DNA of 47,768 bases, from positions 1 to 47,768 of the IMG/VR virus record IMGVR_UViG_3300032240_000797; one strand, 5' to 3'. Both the position numbers and the translations under genes were made by a program. The notes beneath the pieces were generated by a model. It had not been told where the DNA came from. It worked only from the letters and a program-made list of their open reading frames with translations, and did not search any database. Origin of the DNA: a virus. Of the stretch, positions 42,265 to 47,768 are shown one piece after another (positions within the stretch are counted from its first letter, which is position 1; each line of letters begins with the position of its first letter).

Positions 42265-44877
42265 ATGGAACATTTTAAGTATTACGTAGTTGTTGAAGAT
42301 CCTGTTTTTAAAGAGGCAGTATCTGCTGAACTAAAATCACAAGATGGTACTGATCATATTCCAGATCGATCAGTAGATTGCCATGACGAAATGGAATATA
42401 GTGAATATAATTCTATATTTTTATTAACCACCGAGGAAGCAGAAGTTTTAAAAAATGATCCTAGAGTTAGAGATGTACACAGGATACCTGCCGAACTTGG
42501 AATTTTTCCTAAAAAATGTGGAGTAAGAACAGGAGTATTTGAAAGGGCTAATACAGCACCTACTACCACAGCAAGAAATTGGGGACTTATTCGATCTATA
42601 TCTACTTTTAATTCTTACGGAACTTCTACTACAACTTCGTCGTCGTATACATATAACCTAGACGGAACTGGAGTTGACGTTATTGTTATGGATACAGGAG
42701 TTGAACCATATCATCCTGAGTTTTCTGTTAACGCTGATGGATCCGGCGGAACAAGAGTAGTTAATCATGATTGGACACAGTACGGATATTTGTCAACTCC
42801 GACTGGGGGATTTTTAGGCGACTGTGACGGACACGGAAGTAATGTTGCTAGTATTATAGCAGGAAATACCTGTGGCTGGGCACCTGGCGCAAAAATTTAT
42901 TCATTGAGAGTTGTAGGAAATACTTATACCACTGAACGTGACATCACTGATGGTAGAGTACTAGGGTTAGTTAATGAACATTTAGCATGGGCATCCATTA
43001 TTGCTTTTCATAATGCTAAATCAGTTGATCCTGCTACCGGATACAAAAGACCTACTGTAGTTAATTGTAGTTATGGATATCCTTCTACCTACAATAATCT
43101 AAAATCAATAACATATCGTGGTTCAACAACTTTAACAACTGCAACTATTGGAACTTATGGTACTATAGGTTCTAATGTTGATCCTTATTACGGAGGAAAT
43201 CACGGATATAGATATTCTGCTATCGACGCTGATATATCTTCAGTGTTAGCTGCAGGAGTTATAATTGTTGGCGCCGCTGGAAATGACACTCATAAAATTG
43301 ATGTACTTAACGGACTAGATTATAATAATTATTGGACTGACACAAGCAACTCTTCTTATTATTATCATCGAGGTGCTACACCTGGAGCTACATCTGGAGT
43401 TATTTGTGTTGGATGTATTTCTTATGCTGTACCTGAACATCGAAGAAGTTTTAGTTGTGCCGGACCTAGAATAGATGTATGGGCACCAGGAGACCAAATT
43501 TTAGGTGCATTTACAAATAGTGTATATTCTTATGCTGCCATAGTTGATCCTAGAAGTAGTGTATCAACTTCAAGTGGAGCAAGTTATTACCTACAAAAGA
43601 TATCTGGAACTAGCCAAGCCTCTCCGCAAGTTGCTGGGGTGGTAAGTTGTTTATTACAAGCAAGACCTTGGATGACTCCTGCTCAAGTTAGATCGTGGAC
43701 AACTGCTACTGCCTCTGTTGCTAACTTAGATGAAACATATTATGGAATGACAGGAACATATACCAATTGGGCAGGGTTAATGGGTGCTCCACAAAAATTG
43801 TTATATCAGCCCTTTAATCAAGATATTACTATGTCTGTAAGTCATTTAGGAACCTCCACTGTAGCTTATCCTAGTTTTTCAACATTTTTATCTTCTACTA
43901 TATCAACTTCAGTTACGGCAGCTCAGTTAGGTAATAGAAAAGAAGGACTTAATACTGGATCTACCGGTACTACACTAGGAATTCATAGTACCTGGACATT
44001 TAGCGGTACTAACATAACAATGCTAGCATCTGGTATTCCATACCATAGTTATTTTAATGCCGCTGCCGCCAATATACCTTATGTTCAAAATTATAACAAA
44101 ACTTGGACATATAGAGGCGGAACTAATGTAGCTGGATCTAATACTCCTACTGGTGGAGGATATATTGGATTTTGGTTAAATGGTATTGCTATGTTTAATC
44201 CTAGTGCTCAAGGCGGAGCACCTGGTGGATATACTACATTTGCTAATTGGCACTATAATGCTGCCTACGAAGCAGGCGAAACATACGGTTATTCATTTGG
44301 GGAAGATAGCGGGGGTGGACATGCCGCTCCTAACGGAGTTGGAAATGGAACATATCATTATCATGACGGTAGCATGATTATAACAGGAGCATGGGTAACT
44401 GGTAACGGACACACATCAGGAGTTTATGGTGCAACAGGCATAGCTGAATGTAATGTTATTCCTTACTTAAATGGAGGACTTACACATTTCAACGGACATA
44501 GTAAAATTATGGGTGTTACCGCTGATGGATATCCTATATATGGTCCATATGGTTATAGTACTGCTACTGATCCTAATAGCGGAGTTAGAAGAATGGTACC
44601 GGGTTATGCGTTAAATCCGACCTTTGTTGCTAACAATGCTAGAACAACAAATGGTACAACTCCTGCGGTAAATTCCCAGTACCCGTTAGGTATTTTTGTT
44701 GAAGACTGGAGCTATGTTGGCGGCGGAGATCTAGATACACACAATGGTCGTTATTGTGTAACTCCAGAATATCCAAACGGAACTTATGCTTATTTCTTAG
44801 CGTTTGATGCTGATTTGAAACCTACATATCCTTATGTAGTAGGTAATACTTATTATGGGGTGCCGGCAACCTTATGA
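42265..44877 (+). CDS. Subtilisin-like serine protease fused to a YHYH domain
   Basis: Encodes 870 aa. Residues about 130-510 form an S8 subtilase with all key residues visible: Asp143 in VIVMDTGVEPYHPEF, His190 in DCDGHGSNVASIIAG, oxyanion Asn340 in GAAGNDT and Ser450 in ISGTSQASPQVAGVV. Residues 1-110 look like a propeptide-like or adaptor domain (VLKNDPRVRDVHRIPAELGI); no signal peptide is seen. Residues about 570-860 form a YHYH-type domain with HWSYHYH-like GTYHYHDG (694-702), VTADGYPIYGPYGY and FVEDWSYVGGGDLDTHNGR. The gene sits between two fibre genes with one-base junctions, so a virion-borne protease acting on host surface proteins or on fibre maturation is likely. The catalytic set is intact, but substrate and virion location are inferred. 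Confidence 0.88.
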   Translation: MEHFKYYVVVEDPVFKEAVSAELKSQDGTDHIPDRSVDCHDEMEYSEYNSIFLLTTEEAEVLKNDPRVRDVHRIPAELGIFPKKCGVRTGVFERANTAPTTTARNWGLIRSISTFNSYGTSTTTSSSYTYNLDGTGVDVIVMDTGVEPYHPEFSVNADGSGGTRVVNHDWTQYGYLSTPTGGFLGDCDGHGSNVASIIAGNTCGWAPGAKIYSLRVVGNTYTTERDITDGRVLGLVNEHLAWASIIAFHNAKSVDPATGYKRPTVVNCSYGYPSTYNNLKSITYRGSTTLTTATIGTYGTIGSNVDPYYGGNHGYRYSAIDADISSVLAAGVIIVGAAGNDTHKIDVLNGLDYNNYWTDTSNSSYYYHRGATPGATSGVICVGCISYAVPEHRRSFSCAGPRIDVWAPGDQILGAFTNSVYSYAAIVDPRSSVSTSSGASYYLQKISGTSQASPQVAGVVSCLLQARPWMTPAQVRSWTTATASVANLDETYYGMTGTYTNWAGLMGAPQKLLYQPFNQDITMSVSHLGTSTVAYPSFSTFLSSTISTSVTAAQLGNRKEGLNTGSTGTTLGIHSTWTFSGTNITMLASGIPYHSYFNAAAANIPYVQNYNKTWTYRGGTNVAGSNTPTGGGYIGFWLNGIAMFNPSAQGGAPGGYTTFANWHYNAAYEAGETYGYSFGEDSGGGHAAPNGVGNGTYHYHDGSMIITGAWVTGNGHTSGVYGATGIAECNVIPYLNGGLTHFNGHSKIMGVTADGYPIYGPYGYSTATDPNSGVRRMVPGYALNPTFVANNARTTNGTTPAVNSQYPLGIFVEDWSYVGGGDLDTHNGRYCVTPEYPNGTYAYFLAFDADLKPTYPYVVGNTYYGVPATL

Positions 44878-44893
44878 CCATGAATATTTCCTT

Positions 44894-44901
44894 GATAAAT
44901 A
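44894..44901 (+). promoter_or_regulatory. Candidate late promoter GATAAATA
   Basis: GATAAATA lies in the gap after the protease gene, 21 bases before the ATG at 44923 and only 12 before an earlier in-frame ATG at 44914. It favours 44923 as the start. It could drive the downstream fibre genes separately. Confidence 0.45.
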
Positions 44902-44922
44902 CCTTATTGGAACATGAATAAA

Positions 44923-45537
44923 ATGAATACTAAACCTAACGAACATGGCAAAATCAGCATAGAAGGACATCTAAAGATCTATGATCCTGTTAATAATGAA
45001 GTTTTTATTAACAAAAGAAATGCCATCCACTATGAAAATTTTGCCATTGCCCTAGCACGTAGCGTAAGCAATCAGGGTTACGGATTTATTGCTGACATGG
45101 CATTTGGCAACGGCGGTACTCGTGTTGACCAAACAGGTATTATTACATACTTAACTCCTAACACAGTAGGAACAAGTAGTGCTCTATATAATCAAACATA
45201 TACAAAAACAGTTGATGCTAAACAAACATATGACTTAGATCCTAGTAGAAATTTCATGGAAGTAAGACATGTAGCAGGAACACCTTACGCTGATGTTTTA
45301 GTAAGTTGTTTGTTAGACTTTGGTGAACCCGGCGGACAGAGTGCGTTTGATAATTCTAGTTACACAGATGGAAAGTTTGTATTTGACGAAATTGGTTTAA
45401 TGTCTTACAGTCCTGACGGTCAAGGAACTGGAGACTTGTTAACTCATGTTATTTTCCATCCAGTTCAAAAATCATTAAACAGACTAATTCAAGTTGATTA
45501 TACAGTTAGAATTCAGAGTCTAACCAACGGAATGTAA
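44923..45537 (+). CDS. Conserved virion structural protein of the fibre/baseplate cluster
   Basis: Encodes 204 aa from the ATG at 44923; the ATG at 44914 would place GGAA only a few bases before it and nearly abut the promoter. The N-terminal HLKIYDPVNNEVFINKRNAI and HYENFAIALARSVSNQ, then ADMAFGNGGTRVDQTGIITY, are typical of a protein found among baseplate and fibre genes of marine T4-like phages and annotated as structural. It probably forms a beta-rich connector for fibres. I do not see clear similarity to T4 gp8, gp9 or gp10. It is joined to the next gene by TAATATG. Confidence 0.7.
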   Translation: MNTKPNEHGKISIEGHLKIYDPVNNEVFINKRNAIHYENFAIALARSVSNQGYGFIADMAFGNGGTRVDQTGIITYLTPNTVGTSSALYNQTYTKTVDAKQTYDLDPSRNFMEVRHVAGTPYADVLVSCLLDFGEPGGQSAFDNSSYTDGKFVFDEIGLMSYSPDGQGTGDLLTHVIFHPVQKSLNRLIQVDYTVRIQSLTNGM

Positions 45538-45538
45538 T

Positions 45539-47320
45539 ATGCCATATACTATAAATTTTTCAGATCCGTCAAAAACAACATCAGTAACAGTACCAGACAT
45601 GCCGCCTGGCATTAACACTGTTGACACTAGTCTTTCATTAGTCGGTAGAGGATATCCAAACTACGGACAAAAAATGGCTGAAAATTTTGTACATTTACTA
45701 GAAAATTTTGCCAGCGCATTACCACCTAGCAATCCAATAGAGGGACAACTATGGTACGATACCAGTGATCCTAATAATAAAGTTCTTAGGATCATGGATG
45801 GTACAGCAAGTGCTACACGTTGGCCGAGCGCCAATGGAATTTATCAACAAGGAACAGATCCTCGTTTTTCAAATAACTTATCTTCGGCAGGATTAAAAGT
45901 TGGAGACTTATGGGTTGATACCGCAAATAATCAAGTTAAAATTTATAACAGTAATGGATGGACTGTAGTTGGTCCTAATTTTTCAGATGGTATATTAAAA
46001 AATGGTCCTATTGTTGTACCGTTAACTGATAACAAGAATCCTCCTAATACATATAACGTTATTCAGTTATGGTCAGAAGGAAATGTTACAGCAATAATAT
46101 CTGGGGTGGCATTTACTCCTAGGGTTGTTATTGAAGGTTTTACAACACTTCTCCCTGGTCTTAATTTAAGAAGTGATGGCAAATTTAATGGAACTGCTAT
46201 ATCAGCAGAAACATTAACTGTTAATGGATCAAAATACGGTAGCGAAAGATTCTTAAGAAAAGATGATTCATCTACTCCTAGTGTTTCTGGCCAAGGACAA
46301 ATTATTACAGGTCGTGTTTTATGGCAGACCCCTGTTAATCAATCTGGTAGTCAAGGGCGTGATGGTATTGTTATTACAAACTCATCTACTCCTACAGGAT
46401 CTGAGTATGTACAGTTTTATAAAAATACCAACGATGCTTGGATTTTAAATAATACAGTTGCTGGAAAAATTTATTTAAAGGTTAGACCTAATAGCAGTCC
46501 AGCTCTTTCAAATATTGTTGTTGTTGGTTCTGATTTAGTTAATATTAATACATCGACTAGAGTAGCAGGTAATGTTAGTGTTTCAGAAACATTAACGGTA
46601 GAATCTACAATAAGTAACTCGTTGATTGTAAATGGAGGTGCGTTAGTAAATGGCACATTAACAGCTAGTCAAAATATTAATGTTGCCGGTAATGTAACAG
46701 TATCTGGATCATTAAGTGTTGGATCAACAATATTACCTAGCACAACAGAAGTTTATGATCTAGGATCATCATCAAAATCTTATAACAGATTGTATGTTAA
46801 ATCTGTTGGAACAACCGCTACAACATATTATGGTAATTTAGTAGGACTTGCAACAGGATTAAGAGACGCTGTAACATTTAGATTACAAGGACAAGTAACT
46901 GCCACTTCTTTTATATACAGTGGAGCAACAGTTACCGCTACATTTAATACATCGTTAACTCCTAGCGCATTTACAGCTCAACCTGTTTTAACATCTGCTC
47001 AATCTACATCTTCGTTAATGATTTTACAGGGTGGTTCAATTGCCACTATTACAAAAGAAAATTTACTTCAGAGTATATTTCCAGTTGGTATGATAACTGC
47101 GTACGGCGGCCCGTGGACATCGTCGGCTCCGAGTGGATGGTTGCTATGCGACGGTGCCTCCTACAATCAATTAGATTATCAACAGTTATTTGGAATAATT
47201 GGCATTACCTATGCAAAACCTGCCGATTTATCAGGAACAACTTTTAGGGTACCTGACATGCGTGGATCCACTACCGCTACAAATGCTACTATTAAAATAA
47301 CATATATTATAAAGACATAA
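45539..47320 (+). CDS. Tail fibre protein with phage tail-collar domain
   Basis: Encodes 593 aa. The N-terminal 140 residues form a fibre module (AENFVHLLENFASALPPSNP, then EGQLWYDTSD and VGDLWVDTANNQVKIYNSNG) that recurs in the next gene. The middle (about 330-420) is beta-repeat-like and Ser/Thr/Val-rich (VAGNVSVSETLTVESTISNS). The C-terminus (about 515-575) is a tail-collar domain as in T4 short tail fibres: FPVGMITAYGG, then PSGWLLCDGASYNQLDYQQL, and TFRVPDMRG. It probably serves host attachment or the short-fibre collar. Junctions are TAATATG before it and TAAAATG after it. Confidence 0.85.
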   Translation: MPYTINFSDPSKTTSVTVPDMPPGINTVDTSLSLVGRGYPNYGQKMAENFVHLLENFASALPPSNPIEGQLWYDTSDPNNKVLRIMDGTASATRWPSANGIYQQGTDPRFSNNLSSAGLKVGDLWVDTANNQVKIYNSNGWTVVGPNFSDGILKNGPIVVPLTDNKNPPNTYNVIQLWSEGNVTAIISGVAFTPRVVIEGFTTLLPGLNLRSDGKFNGTAISAETLTVNGSKYGSERFLRKDDSSTPSVSGQGQIITGRVLWQTPVNQSGSQGRDGIVITNSSTPTGSEYVQFYKNTNDAWILNNTVAGKIYLKVRPNSSPALSNIVVVGSDLVNINTSTRVAGNVSVSETLTVESTISNSLIVNGGALVNGTLTASQNINVAGNVTVSGSLSVGSTILPSTTEVYDLGSSSKSYNRLYVKSVGTTATTYYGNLVGLATGLRDAVTFRLQGQVTATSFIYSGATVTATFNTSLTPSAFTAQPVLTSAQSTSSLMILQGGSIATITKENLLQSIFPVGMITAYGGPWTSSAPSGWLLCDGASYNQLDYQQLFGIIGITYAKPADLSGTTFRVPDMRGSTTATNATIKITYIIKT

Positions 47321-47321
47321 A

Positions 47322-47768
47322 ATGGCCTATACAATATTAAACACTGATGGAACAACGCTAACATTATTAGCCGATGGAGTAGTTGATAAAACTACAACTA
47401 GTCTTACTTTGGTAGGTAAAAATACCAATGGATATGGTCAATACATTAACAATAACTTAGTTAAATTAATGGCAAATTTTGCTAGCACTACAGGAAGTCC
47501 TCCAAGTAATCCGTTAAAAGGGCAGTTATGGTACGATACCACTGTTAAAAATTTAAAAGTTTACGATGCTACTTGGAAAACAGTTAGCGGTGCGTATGTA
47601 GCTGATGTAAGACCTACTAACCTAGGAACTGGGGACTTATGGTGGGATACATCCAATCAACAATTAAAAGTTTTTGTAAACGGAAATGCTTATACTGTTG
47701 GCCCTTCAATTCCTAAAGGAGTCGGTACCACAGGATTTATAATTCCATCGACACCTATTAAAGATGTG
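47322..47768 (+). CDS. Second tail fibre protein, paralogous N-terminus (partial)
   Basis: The first 149 codons are present; the gene runs off the right edge. The protein starts MAYTILNTDGTTLTLLADGV and repeats the N-terminal module of the preceding gene: SLTLVGKNTNGYGQYINNNL (compare SLSLVGRGYPNYGQKMAENF), SNPLKGQLWYDT and TGDLWWDTSNQQLKVFVNGN. It begins one base after the stop of its neighbour. The paralogy suggests that several fibres share an attachment module while their distal parts differ; the distal part is not in the window. Confidence 0.82.
   Translation, partial: MAYTILNTDGTTLTLLADGVVDKTTTSLTLVGKNTNGYGQYINNNLVKLMANFASTTGSPPSNPLKGQLWYDTTVKNLKVYDATWKTVSGAYVADVRPTNLGTGDLWWDTSNQQLKVFVNGNAYTVGPSIPKGVGTTGFIIPSTPIKDV

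Noticed and set aside
1-47768. CRISPR array, insertion sequence or integrase
   Set aside because: No regularly spaced identical repeats with unique spacers, no transposase or integrase, and no terminal inverted repeats were seen; the only dense repeat is the collagen-coding one.

Overview
The window is part of the genome of a contractile-tailed, T4-like bacteriophage (myovirus) that is AT-rich and resembles the marine and freshwater T4-like phages more than coliphage T4. This rests on recognisable T4 core proteins in T4-like neighbourhoods: prohead protease gp21, a prohead core protein, portal gp20, hub protein gp26, Rad50/Mre11-like gp46/gp47, late sigma factor gp55, and baseplate proteins gp48, gp53, gp5, gp25 and gp6. 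Nothing here identifies the host: there are no tRNAs, photosynthesis genes or other host-derived metabolic genes.

Layout. (1) 1-5756, minus strand: head morphogenesis, read right to left as a tape-measure-like protein, portal, a small prohead protein, an acidic prohead core protein and protease gp21 (cut by the window edge). (2) 5842-6935, plus strand: a two-gene baseplate-hub pair (gp26-like plus a 75-aa protein). (3) 6932-9636, minus strand: two Ala/Pro-rich, paralogous virion or internal-head candidates behind a perfect T4 late-promoter sequence. (4) About 9640-10120: a 480-base gene-free interval packed with perfect inverted repeats, the best candidate for an unassigned structured RNA. 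(5) 10121-15520, minus strand: an early/middle-type operon (gp55, gp47, gp46, an unknown, a small basic protein, a zinc-binding methyltransferase and a GIY-YIG nuclease) headed by a clear sigma70-like promoter. (6) 15636-47768, plus strand: a long baseplate and fibre operon: gp48-like, gp53, a 1245-aa structural protein, gp5 with a C-terminal GH19-like lysozyme, gp25, gp6, a 4710-aa giant protein, a collagen-like fibre, a subtilisin-like protease fused to a YHYH domain, a conserved virion protein, a collar-domain fibre, and a second related fibre that runs off the window.

How it works together. The sigma70-like promoter can let host polymerase make gp55 and the recombination nuclease early. 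gp55 would then direct polymerase to the TATAAATA-type elements found at the heads of most structural blocks, two pairs of which lie between divergent genes and face each other. Most plus-strand tail genes are joined by TAATG, TAAAATG or TAATATG stop-start junctions, which suggests translational coupling.

Most striking are the subtilase-YHYH fusion among the fibre genes, the giant baseplate-position protein carrying seven FG-GAP-like blades and two dockerin-like calcium loops, the gp55 homologue with about 130 extra residues in its middle, and the structured non-coding interval beside the GIY-YIG gene.
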